Source: Sphingobium yanoikuyae (GTDB taxonomy: Bacteria; Pseudomonadota; Alphaproteobacteria; Sphingomonadales; Sphingomonadaceae). From it: a DNA stretch of 64,000 nucleotides. The DNA lies in the NCBI RefSeq assembly GCF_013001025.1, contig NZ_CP053021.1, forward strand, positions 310,001-374,000, read 5' to 3'. A program made the position numbers and the translations under genes. Shown piece after piece: positions 8,502-17,048 of this stretch. The notes under the pieces were generated by a model. That model did not search any database, was not told the DNA's origin, and saw only the letters and a program-made list of their open reading frames with translations. How positions within the stretch are numbered: position 1 is the stretch's first letter; each line of letters begins with the position of its first letter.

Positions 8502-10667
8502 TCAGATCGAGATGCGCGCCGTCAGGCGGATGTCGCGCCCGGCAAGCGGGGCGAAATCCTTCAGGAAGCTGGCATGGCGCCGCGCTTCCACGTCGAAGAT
8601 GTTGTTGGCCGACAGCATCAGCGTGGTGCGGTCATTACCAGCCAGCGGCTTGAACGAGATCGATGCGTTGACCATGGTGAAGCCATCGGTCGGCGTTTCG
8701 AAATCGGTCACCCGATCCTGCTCGAACACATGTTCCAGCTCGGCGCGGGCGCTCAGCCGTGCGCCCTGCGCCTCGATCCCGCCCAGCAGGCGGAGCGGGG
8801 GAATGCGCGGCGCCGGGCCATTGCCCTTGATCGTGGCGCGGACATAGTCGGCGACGCCGTCGATATTGATCGCATAGCTGCCGACCTGTGCCAGCTTCAC
8901 CGACGCTTCGGCCTCAAAGCCATAATAGCGCGCATCGGCCTGGGCATAGGCATAGCAGGGGAATTCCATCTCGGCCCCGCCATTGGCCGCCTGGCAGACG
9001 CTGTCGTCGACCACGCTTTCATAGATGAAGCCGCTGAACCAGTTATGATAGGCGGCCAGGCTGAAGCTGTAGCCATTGCCCGATCCGCGCAGCGTACCTT
9101 CCACGCCCCAGCTCTTTTCCTTGCCGAAATCGGGATTGCCCAACTCGAACGCCTGGGTTCCGGCATGATTGCCGCGCGCGAACAACTCTTCGGCCGACGG
9201 CGCGCGCTCGCTGCGCGACAGGTTCAGGCCCACGCGCCAGCCGGGCATGATCGCCTGGCTGATGCCCAGCGATCCGGACAGGGCGTTGAAGCTGCGCTGG
9301 CTGGCTTCGGCAAACAGGTCGGCATCCGGGTCCGACTGCAGCTTGGTATGTTCATAGCGCGCGCCCGCTTCCAGGCGCGTGTCGCCCAGGTCCAGCGACT
9401 GCAGCGTGAACAGGCCGAACTGGTCGGTCTGGTTCTTGGGCAGGAACTTCTCTTCGCCATCGGCCTGGAAACGGCGGGTGAAGAACTGCGCGCCCGATGC
9501 GCCCTGCCAGCCATTGCGGTCGGCCTGGACGAATTCCAGCCGGCTTTCCATCGACTGGTTCTTGAAGGTGGTGCCGACCTCGCCCGACGGTTCGATTTCC
9601 TGATGCTGGTAATCGGCCCAGCCCGCGCGCAGGCGGATGCTGTCGAGGAACCCGCCATTGACCGCGACCTCGCCGCGCAGGTCGGCGCGGGTCTGCTTCA
9701 TCGCCAGCGTCACATTCTCGTGGCTGTGCCCCTCTTCCTCATGATCATGGTCATGATCGTGATCATGGTCATGCTCCTCGGCCACTTCCAGGCGCGACGG
9801 CACGCCATAGGTGTTCTCGCTGTGCGAGATCGACATGCCCAGATTGCCGCCATCGCCGATATAGGCGAAGCCGCCGGCCACTTCCCATACTTCCGCCGCG
9901 GTATTGGCCAGCTTGCCCTTCAGCCGCGCATTGTCCTGGATTTCCTCCTCGTCGGAGGCGGCGGCGATCTCGCGCATCGCCTTGGACAGGATATAGCCGC
10001 CGGTGCGCAGATTGTCGGTCTTGCTGTAGCTGCCATCGACATGGACGACGAAATTCTCGGTCAGCGGCACCTCGATCTCGCCCGAACCGCTGCGTTCGTT
10101 GGCGGCGCTGCCATAGGTGCCGATCGCGTCGATATGGATCGCCTCGTCCGGCACGCGGCGCGGGATGCGGCTGTCGATCACATTGACCACGCCGCCGATC
10201 GCCGACGATCCATAGAGCAGGGCGGACGGGCCGCGCAGCACCTCGATCCGGTCGGCGGTCAGCGGGTTGATCGCGACCGCATGGTCGACCGAGGTGTTGG
10301 ACACGTCGAAGCTGCCGATGCCGTCGGTCAGGATGCGCACGCGCTCGCCTTGGAAGCCGCGCAGGATCGGGCGCGATGCGTTGGGGCCAAAGGAGGTGGC
10401 CGACACGCCGGGCTGGCGCGCCAGCGTCTCGCCGATGGTCGGACGCAGGCTGCGGGTCAGTTCCTCGCCGGTGACGATCGAGGTGCCGGACAAAATGTCG
10501 CCCTGGCTGCGGGGGATCAGGGCGGTGACGACGATGTCGCTGCGCGGATCATGATAGCTGCCATCGGCCTGGGTGTCGGCGGGGGCTGCGGTCTGGGCGG
10601 CGGCGGGCCAGACCAGGCAAAGGGCCGTGAGGGCACAGCCGGCGCGCAGCGACGGGGAACGAAGCAT
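8502..10667 (-). CDS. ZnuD-like TonB-dependent zinc receptor
   Basis: A 721-residue outer-membrane receptor. A signal peptide (residues 1-25, cut after AAAQ-like sequence) is followed by the plug domain (IVVTALIPRSQGDIL, then RIEVLRGPSALLYGSSAIGG) and a 22-strand-type barrel. A loop near residues 296-317 is almost pure Asp/Glu/His (HDHDHDHDHDHEEEGHSHE), the hallmark of ZnuD-type zinc receptors. The frame closes with a typical terminal strand (DIRLTARISI). A palindromic operator candidate sits 58 bp upstream, consistent with control by a Fur-family (Zur) repressor. It stands alone between two terminator-like regions. Another metal such as nickel or copper is possible. Confidence 0.88.
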   Translation of the reverse strand: MLRSPSLRAGCALTALCLVWPAAAQTAAPADTQADGSYHDPRSDIVVTALIPRSQGDILSGTSIVTGEELTRSLRPTIGETLARQPGVSATSFGPNASRPILRGFQGERVRILTDGIGSFDVSNTSVDHAVAINPLTADRIEVLRGPSALLYGSSAIGGVVNVIDSRIPRRVPDEAIHIDAIGTYGSAANERSGSGEIEVPLTENFVVHVDGSYSKTDNLRTGGYILSKAMREIAAASDEEEIQDNARLKGKLANTAAEVWEVAGGFAYIGDGGNLGMSISHSENTYGVPSRLEVAEEHDHDHDHDHDHEEEGHSHENVTLAMKQTRADLRGEVAVNGGFLDSIRLRAGWADYQHQEIEPSGEVGTTFKNQSMESRLEFVQADRNGWQGASGAQFFTRRFQADGEEKFLPKNQTDQFGLFTLQSLDLGDTRLEAGARYEHTKLQSDPDADLFAEASQRSFNALSGSLGISQAIMPGWRVGLNLSRSERAPSAEELFARGNHAGTQAFELGNPDFGKEKSWGVEGTLRGSGNGYSFSLAAYHNWFSGFIYESVVDDSVCQAANGGAEMEFPCYAYAQADARYYGFEAEASVKLAQVGSYAINIDGVADYVRATIKGNGPAPRIPPLRLLGGIEAQGARLSARAELEHVFEQDRVTDFETPTDGFTMVNASISFKPLAGNDRTTLMLSANNIFDVEARRHASFLKDFAPLAGRDIRLTARISI

Positions 10668-10724
10668 CAGGCTTTTTATCCTTGCAGAATATGTGGGTCG
10701 GCCTCCGCGTATCTGTCATGATAC

Positions 10725-10742
10725 ATCGTATCAATATACGAT
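10725..10742. promoter_or_regulatory. Palindromic operator candidate (Zur/Fur-like)
   Basis: ATCGTAT-CAAT-ATACGAT, perfect 7-bp arms, overlapping a second palindrome GATAC-ATC-GTATC at 10720-10732. It lies 58 bp upstream of the zinc-receptor start. The AT-rich dyads and spacing fit a Fur/Zur operator, but the exact consensus for this lineage is not known to me. Confidence 0.5.
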
Positions 10743-10866
10743 CGGCGAAATGAAGGCCGTTTCTGCCGCATTCATCACCAACTGTTGCATTTTTGCACGG
10801 CATGGCGCGCAGCATATTACCGGCCGCCAAGACGGATCAGGCGCGCAATTCCGCCATTATTTCTGC

Positions 10867-11856
10867 TCAGAGGAAGAGGAAGTCCGCCAGCGCCTGCACG
10901 CCGGGGCGCGACAGCGATCGTTCGTTGACGGTCTGGCGCACCTCGATCGCGGGCAATGGCACGTCCAACGCCAGCCGGCGAATGCCGCTCATCCGCCCCA
11001 GGTCGCGCGCCATCGGGCCAAAGGCGGCGAAACATCCAGCGCCTTCGCGCAGGGCGGTGATGATGTCGAACATATTGTCGGTTTCCAGCATCACCGGGCC
11101 CAGTCGGGCGCCGCCGCGTGCCAGCGCCGCGTCGATGATCGGGCGCAGCCCGTTGCGTGGATCGACCGCCAGTTGCGGCGTGATGGTCAGGTCGCCGCGC
11201 GACACGCTGCCCGCGCGCGCCAGCGGATGGTCCGCCCCGGCATAGAGATTGACCTGTTCCGACCAGCCATAGCGGGACGGCAGGCCGGCCGGCTCCTCCA
11301 GTGCATAGAAATAGGCGATGTCGGCGCGCAGCGATTCGATCGCCCGCGCCGCCTCGACCGCCGACTGGACGCTCAGGTCCAGGGTGATGGCGATATCGTC
11401 ATTGGCCGCCTCGAACGCGGTCAGTGCATCCTGGAAATGGCCGAACACCGGCGCCGGCGTCGCCAGGATGATGGCGCGATTGGCGGGCGGCGGCGCGGCC
11501 GGCAGCGACGGCAATTGCGCATCCGCATCCAGCAGTAATTCCGGCAGCGCGGGCGGCGGGGCCGGTGATGGGTCAGGTTGCGGGGTGGGGGCGGGCGCGG
11601 CTTCCTCGGCCCAATCCTCGGGGTCGTCCTGCGCCAGCAGGGTCATTGCCTGCGCCGTGCGTCGGCCCGCGGGGGTCAGCCGCGCCGCGCCGCGAATATC
11701 GTCGAACAAACGATAGCCCAGCCGCATTTCCAGCGACGCCATGTCGCGCTCGATCACGGCGGATGAAACGCCCAGCGTCTGGGCGCAGCGCGTCAGGCTG
11801 CCCGCGACCACCATCTGCGCGAAAATGTCGAGTTGGCGCAGGGACGGGTTGGTCAT
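10867..11856 (-). CDS. LysR-like transcriptional regulator with Pro/Ala-rich linker
   Basis: A 329-residue regulator. The N-terminal winged helix (LRQLDIFAQMVVAGSLTRCA, then LEMRLGYRLFDD) is LysR-like. The C-terminal half (IILATPAPVFGHFQDALTAF onward) is a LysR-type substrate-binding fold. Between them is a low-complexity linker of about 35 residues (TPQPDPSPAPPPALPELL) that LysR proteins usually lack. The ATG at 11856 gives a normal LysR N-terminus; a GTG at 11904 would add 16 residues with no better ribosome site. It is the last core gene before tRNA-Gly; the target is unknown. Confidence 0.78.
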   Translation of the reverse strand: MTNPSLRQLDIFAQMVVAGSLTRCAQTLGVSSAVIERDMASLEMRLGYRLFDDIRGAARLTPAGRRTAQAMTLLAQDDPEDWAEEAAPAPTPQPDPSPAPPPALPELLLDADAQLPSLPAAPPPANRAIILATPAPVFGHFQDALTAFEAANDDIAITLDLSVQSAVEAARAIESLRADIAYFYALEEPAGLPSRYGWSEQVNLYAGADHPLARAGSVSRGDLTITPQLAVDPRNGLRPIIDAALARGGARLGPVMLETDNMFDIITALREGAGCFAAFGPMARDLGRMSGIRRLALDVPLPAIEVRQTVNERSLSRPGVQALADFLFL

Positions 11857-11969
11857 GGCCGAGCGATAGAACAAAGACGAGGCCGGGTTAAGAGGCGTTC
11901 TCACGCATTTACCATCAATGCGCTGTTGACGAGCCCCGGTGAATGATGGCAGGGCGCGTCACCTGACGG

Positions 11970-12043
11970 GCGGGTATAGCTCAATGGTAGAGCACTAGCC
12001 TTCCAAGCTTGTGATGCGGGTTCGATCCCCGCTACCCGCTCCA
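11970..12043 (+). tRNA. tRNA-Gly (anticodon TCC)
   Basis: A 74-nt cloverleaf: acceptor GCGGGTA/TACCCGC with encoded CCA, D-arm GCTC/GAGC, anticodon loop CTTCCAA (anticodon TCC), and a T-arm with TTCGATC. The anticodon stem CTAGC/GCTTG has one T-T mismatch. Its 3' end is the attachment site of the island that follows. Confidence 0.96.
12023..12043 (+). repeat. attL: 3' end of tRNA-Gly, repeated at 44134-44154
   Basis: The last 21 bp of the tRNA (CGATCCCC... to CCA) recur exactly at 44134-44154. A 17-bp core also recurs inverted at 15913-15929 and direct at 40004-40020. Integration at the tRNA 3' end leaves the tRNA intact. Confidence 0.93.
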
Positions 12044-12388
12044 CGCCTCGTCAAACCCCTGAAAATCAACGGAAACCTGCTCAAAAGCGGGTCACGTCGT
12101 GCGTCCGGGACACAAAGCTGGGTCACAATGACCCATCAAAAATTGACCTAACGCCATCAAAACAAACGAAATACTCCCCGCCATCGTGGGTCACAACTGT
12201 GGGTCACAAACGATGGCCGCGCGGACTTTCGTTACGAGGATCGACCTTCCAGTTCCGGGTGCGGGTCCCGGCTGATCTTCGAGCAGATTTCGGGTGCAGC
12301 CATGTAAAGCGATCGTTGCGCACGGACAGTCCATCACTGGCGATGCGATTGGGGCGGCAGGCGGCTGCGGAAATCGACATTATGTTTG
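12027..12388. repeat. Copy A of a 362-bp inverted duplication (att, leader and int 5' end)
   Basis: Matches the reverse complement of 15568-15929 base for base as far as I can read, from the att core to codon 63 of the integrase gene. This is the intact copy, continuous with the full integrase. Confidence 0.93.
12089..12207. promoter_or_regulatory. Repeated GGGTCAC motifs in the integrase leader (possible arm sites)
   Basis: Four direct TGGGTCAC/GGGTCAC copies (12089, 12119, 12187 and 12200) and one inverted TGACCCA (12129-12135) lie between attL and the integrase. The pair 12119-12135 is a dyad, TGGGTCA-CAA-TGACCCA. Such clustered repeats next to att are typical of integrase or excisionase arm-binding sites; the role is inferred. 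Confidence 0.55.
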
Positions 12389-13641
12389 AGGAGCGTCGTC
12401 GCGTGGCTGGGCTGGCATTTGAAGAAAGGCTTCTTGCGTCGAATGATAATGTCGGCGTTGCGTCGACGGCCAGACGATCATCCATTGCGATCGTCTGTGA
12501 TGATCGTGTCCTTTCACCATCGAGAGAAACCGAAAACCGGCCTGATGCGCTGACACTTTCGGCAATCTACCAGCGATATCTTGATGATCCGACCCGTCGG
12601 AGGTGCGCGCGAACGATGCTGGCCCATGTAACAACACGCCGGGTCGTCGAGGATATCATCGGCGGTGCGACGCCGATCGCTGACATCACCCGCGAGACAT
12701 GCCGCGATCTGTTCGAGGTGCTCCGATCGCTGCCGGTCAACTACAACAAGAAATATAGCAATGTTTCCGCACGAGACGCGGCAGCCATGGGAAAATCCGA
12801 CCAGAAAGTCAGAACCATCAACCCGACCAATCTAAACGCCTACATGGCGCGTTTTGGCAGTCTGCTGAACTGGGCGGTAGCGGAGGAATATATTGGCCGC
12901 AATCCGTCGAAAGGCTTGCAGCTTGCCGAAACGGTCCACCCCCTAGATCGGCGGCGTCCATTCTCCATTGAGCAACTTCGAAGGATATTCTCTGCCCCGG
13001 TATATTCCGGCTGCAAGGATGAGCAGGCCGGTTATGCTCTGCCCGGTTCGACCGTCGCGACCGGCGCACGATATTGGGTAGCGCTATTGGGTCTGCTATC
13101 CGGCGCGAGGTTGAATGAAATATGCCAACTCGATGTAGCTGACATCAGGCTCATAGAAGGTGTGGCGTGTCTGGTGATTTCTGAAGAAAGCGTCACAGGC
13201 GGAAGGGACAAATCGTTAAAAAACAAGGCAAGCGCTCGCATCGTGCCGCTGCATCCGATCTTGCTTCAACTCGGCTTTATGGACTTCGTTGATCGAAAGA
13301 GGAGAAGCGGAGCATTCAAACTTTTTGATGATCTCCCAGAGGGTGCGAAAGGGTTCCGTTCCGTAGCTTTTTCGAGGTGGTTCGCACGATTCCTTGTCCG
13401 TTCGTCTGCAAGCGCGCCGCAGACCTGCTATCATTCATTCCGTCACGGGTTTCGAGATGCGGCCCGGAATGCCCGCATTGATCGGGATATTGTGCTGCGA
13501 TTGGGAGGCTGGACAACGGGGGGAGGGCAGAGCGAAGCGGCAGATGCGTATGGGGTCGGCTACCACCCTCAGGTTCTATACGATGCGATAGCAAAGATCG
13601 AGTATCCGGGTTTGGATTTGACCCATCTTCTCCAACGCTGA
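12199..13641 (+). CDS. Tyrosine recombinase (island integrase)
   Basis: A 480-residue phage-type integrase that would insert and excise the island at tRNA-Gly. The N-terminus (GLSLRGSTFQFRVRVPADL) resembles the DUF6538-type domain of alphaproteobacterial integrases, followed by a core-binding SAM-like domain. Catalytic landmarks are Arg in SGARLNEICQL (about residue 303), HSFRHGFRDAAR (about 411-422), LGGWT, and the Tyr region DAYGVGY (about 450). The frame is intact. The GTG start lies in the last GGGTCAC repeat without a clear ribosome site, so the start is uncertain. It sits immediately after attL, as usual. A truncated inverted copy lies at 15563-15757. Confidence 0.9.
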   Translation: MGHKRWPRGLSLRGSTFQFRVRVPADLRADFGCSHVKRSLRTDSPSLAMRLGRQAAAEIDIMFEERRRVAGLAFEERLLASNDNVGVASTARRSSIAIVCDDRVLSPSRETENRPDALTLSAIYQRYLDDPTRRRCARTMLAHVTTRRVVEDIIGGATPIADITRETCRDLFEVLRSLPVNYNKKYSNVSARDAAAMGKSDQKVRTINPTNLNAYMARFGSLLNWAVAEEYIGRNPSKGLQLAETVHPLDRRRPFSIEQLRRIFSAPVYSGCKDEQAGYALPGSTVATGARYWVALLGLLSGARLNEICQLDVADIRLIEGVACLVISEESVTGGRDKSLKNKASARIVPLHPILLQLGFMDFVDRKRRSGAFKLFDDLPEGAKGFRSVAFSRWFARFLVRSSASAPQTCYHSFRHGFRDAARNARIDRDIVLRLGGWTTGGGQSEAADAYGVGYHPQVLYDAIAKIEYPGLDLTHLLQR

Positions 13642-14020
13642 CCATTGAGGGAGGCCATTCAGAGACTGCTATGCGCCCCAGCTAAGCCGTTCTAAAGTGT
13701 CTTGGCTCACCTTAAAACGTTCATTCGGATTAAGGCTGGAACTGGGCCATGGCGGTCGATTGCGATTCTCGGCGAGAGTGGTTGGTTCATAACCGACATC
13801 CGCTATTCCCGGAGCCTCGAAGATAGATCGACGAGCGCGCGAGACTGCCGGATTGCTGCATGACAGATTGTCATCACGGCTGTCAGATACCGACCCTACG
13901 ACATCCGGGACAAACGCTGAATAGCGCATCTCGTGTCGCTGACGTAAATTATCTATCCAGAGTGTTCCAGCGCGGTTACGAACATCGTGACATGTATAAG
14001 ATGTGGAGCGATTTGCCACC
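13642..14020. other. Gene-poor gap after the integrase
   Basis: About 380 bp with no convincing gene. A minus-strand open frame crosses it (to 13669) but has no ribosome site, no recognisable motif and overlaps the next gene. The region probably holds the promoter of the gene starting near 14021. Confidence 0.45.
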
Positions 14021-15493
14021 ATGCTACCTTTTGCGACCGAGTTTCCCGTTAGACGATCCAATAACAGAGCCGCTTTCCCAGCCGAGGTCTTTGCTTGGCT
14101 GAGAGGCATGCGTCAAAGCACTATTCTGGACTCTTCTGCGCACGAACTCGATGGTGAGAACGTTTATCTCATTGCAACAGGCGGTGAGGAACTCCGGATG
14201 CGTGGGCTTAGGCATGAGGAAGAATGGGAAGCCATCGGTTTCCGTCATGACCTGCCAGATGGTCAGGGACGGATATGGCGCACCGAGGCGGTTCTCAAAA
14301 GGGGAAGCGCGGACGATAGTCAGGACCTTGTCCGGTTTAGAACGCAGTGCATAGCGGGGCGGCCGGGTGCATTTCTTGAAACACCAAAAAAGCCCTTCCT
14401 GATTAAGGCTCTCCTAAAAAATGGCTGGGGAGCCGAGGACGGCGAAATCGAGGTTTGCGACGAACCGCTATGGCTCGAAGATGACGATGCCGATCTGAAG
14501 TTAGCCAACATCATTCTGGCTGGAAGAGGCAGTAAATCGCTTCCGATTATTTACATTTCGGCAACTGGAGATGGCGAATGGCTCCTGACCGAGGATGCAA
14601 TTGAAAAACTGGCTTATGATCTGGGGGGGATCGCCCATGTTGTAGTGGAGCCAAACCGGCGCTTCTCCCTCAAATTGCGCGACCAAAGTGAGGGCCGAAA
14701 TCTCTATGGCGGAACTATCGGAGTAGCATTGCCACTCCACGGCTTTATCCGTCGATTCTTCTTAGGGCGCAATTTTGAGAATGTGGATGAGCTTGTGGAC
14801 GGCCTTCGGGGCTACGTCTTTAATCTCAGGGTTCATATGCCAACGGCGGGATGGGACTGGACAGATTTTCAGGAGCAGGCTCTGAGGAGCCAGCGAGCAG
14901 CCTATCGAGGTTCGCTCTCGCAAGCTGACGCCGACCAATTGCTCGACGATTTCACCAAGCAGCTTGATGATCTTCAGGAAGAGAACCGCCAGCTTAAAGA
15001 GCAATTGAGCGCGCAGGCGGCAGTGACTCTTGCGGAAGATGAAAGCTATTTCGCTACAGACGGCATATTTCAAAGCGTGGGCAAAGAAATTTATCCGGGG
15101 GAATTGGCAGATCGTATCAGATTTGCTGCCGCAACTGCACTCGATGCGGCCGAACCAAAAGGGATTGATGAGCGGACTATAGCCGTATGGAGAAGGGTCG
15201 TTCAGCGTGTCCCTCGCTCGCCAGCCCTTGATGACTTGTTGCAGGACCTGTCTCGCGCGACGAAAAATCCAAAGCGCGTTGCGGACGATCTCAGTAGGCT
15301 ACTTGAACAGCATGGGTATCGTGCAAAATCCGAAAACAAACACGTCAGGCTTGAACCTCAAGCCGGTTTTGTTGGCTTGAAAAATATCACTGTGGCCAAG
15401 ACGCCGAGCGATATTCGCGGGTTAGTGAATATGCGCAAGCAGATCGAACGTATTCTGGGTATCGGTAATCTTCCGGAAAGCGCAGCGGGCTGA
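14021..15493 (+). CDS. Unknown multi-domain protein with coiled coil and HicA-like C-terminus
   Basis: A 490-residue protein I cannot name. The first 280 residues look alpha/beta (IIYISATGDGEWLLTEDAIE, then IAHVVVEPNRRFSLKL). A heptad-rich acidic segment near 310-340 (LLDDFTKQLDDLQEENRQLK) is a probable coiled coil. The C-terminus (LLEQHGYRAKSENKHVRLEP) resembles the small RNA-binding fold of HicA/YcfA-type toxins, including the His after the turn. A GTG at 14003 is an alternative start; ATG 14021 has only a distant GGAG. It is next to the integrase, outside the long inverted repeats, so it belongs to the left part of the island. A defence or RNA-targeting role is speculation. Confidence 0.7.
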   Translation: MLPFATEFPVRRSNNRAAFPAEVFAWLRGMRQSTILDSSAHELDGENVYLIATGGEELRMRGLRHEEEWEAIGFRHDLPDGQGRIWRTEAVLKRGSADDSQDLVRFRTQCIAGRPGAFLETPKKPFLIKALLKNGWGAEDGEIEVCDEPLWLEDDDADLKLANIILAGRGSKSLPIIYISATGDGEWLLTEDAIEKLAYDLGGIAHVVVEPNRRFSLKLRDQSEGRNLYGGTIGVALPLHGFIRRFFLGRNFENVDELVDGLRGYVFNLRVHMPTAGWDWTDFQEQALRSQRAAYRGSLSQADADQLLDDFTKQLDDLQEENRQLKEQLSAQAAVTLAEDESYFATDGIFQSVGKEIYPGELADRIRFAAATALDAAEPKGIDERTIAVWRRVVQRVPRSPALDDLLQDLSRATKNPKRVADDLSRLLEQHGYRAKSENKHVRLEPQAGFVGLKNITVAKTPSDIRGLVNMRKQIERILGIGNLPESAAG

Positions 15494-15562
15494 ATGATCG
15501 GCTAGTTCCGAGAACTCGCATAAGCGTGCTTCGCGGCTGCGATAGACACGATGGAGCCTCTG

Positions 15563-15757
15563 TCAGGCAAACATAATGTCGATTTCCGCAGCCGCCTGCC
15601 GCCCCAATCGCATCGCCAGTGATGGACTGTCCGTGCGCAACGATCGCTTTACATGGCTGCACCCGAAATCTGCTCGAAGATCAGCCGGGACCCGCACCCG
15701 GAACTGGAAGGTCGATCCTCGTAACGAAAGTCCGCGCGGCCATCGTTTGTGACCCAC
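15563..15757 (-). pseudogene. Truncated integrase (first 63 codons)
   Basis: On the minus strand the sequence from VGHKRWPRGLSLRG to AAAEIDIMF equals the N-terminus of the island integrase, then runs into one foreign codon (GCC, Ala) and a TGA stop. All catalytic residues are missing, so it cannot recombine. It marks a rearrangement break inside a second integrase gene copy. Confidence 0.9.
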
Positions 15758-16108
15758 AGTTGTGACCCACGATGGCGGGGAGTATTTCGTTTGTTTTGAT
15801 GGCGTTAGGTCAATTTTTGATGGGTCATTGTGACCCAGCTTTGTGTCCCGGACGCACGACGTGACCCGCTTTTGAGCAGGTTTCCGTTGATTTTCAGGGG
15901 TTTGACGAGGCGTGGAGCGGGTAGCGGGGGACTGACGGGTGGCTCTGGCGGGCTGCGGTGAACCAGCGTCCAGCACCATCATTTCCCCGCCATCGTCGCC
16001 AGCTTCGCCGTCGATATGTTCGATGATACCGCCCACGCTCTCCCCCTGATCATGGGCAGGAGCATAGGTGGCCGACGTTGCCTTCGGCTGCTTCGAACGT
16101 GTTGCCAT
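15563..16108 (-). CDS. Chimeric open frame reading through att into the integrase fragment
   Basis: A 181-codon frame starting at ATG 16108 (GGAG nine bases upstream). Its first 60 or so residues (MATRSKQPKATSATYAPAHD, acidic, then DDGGEMMVLDAGSPQPARAT) equal the frame at 39825. It then crosses the att core (SPATRS), the integrase leader in translation, and the integrase N-terminus. The front part may be a real small gene at the island's right end; the fusion is a by-product of joining right and left ends. It is probably not functional as a fusion. Confidence 0.4.
   Translation of the reverse strand: MATRSKQPKATSATYAPAHDQGESVGGIIEHIDGEAGDDGGEMMVLDAGSPQPARATRQSPATRSTPRQTPENQRKPAQKRVTSCVRDTKLGHNDPSKIDLTPSKQTKYSPPSWVTTVGHKRWPRGLSLRGSTFQFRVRVPADLRADFGCSHVKRSLRTDSPSLAMRLGRQAAAEIDIMFA
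15568..15929. repeat. Copy B of the 362-bp inverted duplication (att and int fragment)
   Basis: Reverse-complement copy of 12027-12388. It carries the att core (15913-15929), the GGGTCAC leader and the first 63 integrase codons, then diverges. Coordinates pair as x and 27956 minus x. Confidence 0.93.
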
Positions 16109-16282
16109 GATGCTGATCTCCATGATGTCGCTGACGCTCGCCCAGAGCATGGGCGAATATAGTCGGCGGGTGACAATGTGGCCGGGACGATGTCGGGTCG
16201 ACGATCCGGCGAGATGATCCCGGCTCGATGCTGGTGATGACCGTGAACCCGAAGGTGGGGTCCCGATTGCACGTCTATCTGG

Positions 16283-16825
16283 TCAGGCGGCCAGTGCCCG
16301 ATAGACCGAAGCGCGGCCGATCCCCATGTGTTTTGCGATCGCGGCGGCACCCATGCCCTTGGCCTTGAGTTCCCTGATCTTCGTCGGGTCGATGCTGGCA
16401 GGGCGACCGCGATATTTTCCTGCGGCCTGTGCCTTCCGGACCCCTTCCATCTGGCGCTCATGCCGGATGTCTGCCTCAAAGCTGGCCACTGCGGCGAGCA
16501 TGGCGAGCATCAGGCGTCCGGTGCTGGTGTCGGTATCGACGCCGGGTTGGTTCAGGCAACGGAAGCCCACGCCCTTTTGGGTCAGCACTTCAATGATCCT
16601 GTGGAGGTCGCCGACGCTGCGGGCCAGACGATCGAGGCGGGTGACGATCAGGGTGTCGCCTTCACGGGCGAACGACATGGCCAGCGCCAGTTGCTCACGA
16701 TCGGTGGTCGATCGGCCCGACACCTTTTCCGAGAAGACCTTTTCCGCCCCGGCAGCGGCCAGCGCCTCGTGCTGGATGTCGAGGCTCTGGGAGGTGGAAC
16801 TGACGCGGGCATATCCGATGATCAT
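16283..16825 (-). CDS. Serine recombinase (resolvase/invertase family), copy 1
   Basis: A 180-residue Tn3-resolvase/invertase-type enzyme. The N-terminal catalytic domain starts MIIGYARVSSTSQSLDIQ, with the nucleophile Ser at residue 9 or 10, and includes DTLIVTRLDRLARSVGDL. The C-terminal helix-turn-helix is IREL to AIAKHMGIGRASVYRALAA. Length and motifs are complete. It lies inside the left inverted repeat, and an apparently identical copy is at 39108-39650. It may resolve or invert DNA at sites in its upstream region (16826-17048). No tnpA transposase is present, so it is not part of an intact Tn3 element here. Confidence 0.92.
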   Translation of the reverse strand: MIIGYARVSSTSQSLDIQHEALAAAGAEKVFSEKVSGRSTTDREQLALAMSFAREGDTLIVTRLDRLARSVGDLHRIIEVLTQKGVGFRCLNQPGVDTDTSTGRLMLAMLAAVASFEADIRHERQMEGVRKAQAAGKYRGRPASIDPTKIRELKAKGMGAAAIAKHMGIGRASVYRALAA

Positions 16826-17048
16826 GGGGCCTCCTGTCTCGTTTGATCCTAGACCTTCGTTCTTGACGGGGTCTCAGAATGAAATCCGGGTCTATTGATA
16901 GGGAGATCGCCGGGGGGTGAGATATCCCGAGTGATTTTACCCATGTGACGCAGATTCTCATGAAGCCAGATTGGACTCAACCACTTCATTTACTTCGATA
17001 TTTTTTCGACCTGAGCTATGATCGAGCATCGCGATGGGAGAAGCAACG

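Noticed and set aside
9720..9780. Short tandem repeat resembling the start of a repeat array
   Set aside because: It is the His/Asp-coding loop of the zinc receptor, with no spacers, so not CRISPR. No CRISPR array was seen anywhere.
6358..10721. Long plus-strand frames across the pit, Nudix-DUF47 and zinc-receptor genes
   Set aside because: Mirror frames of three well-supported minus-strand genes; no ribosome sites or recognisable domains.
13669..14109. Minus-strand frame between integrase and the next gene
   Set aside because: No ribosome site or motif, overlaps a better-supported plus gene.
16826..17048. Defined resolvase res sites
   Set aside because: The region between the resolvase and the next gene is the right place, but I could not pick out convincing paired 12-bp dyads by eye, so no site is annotated.
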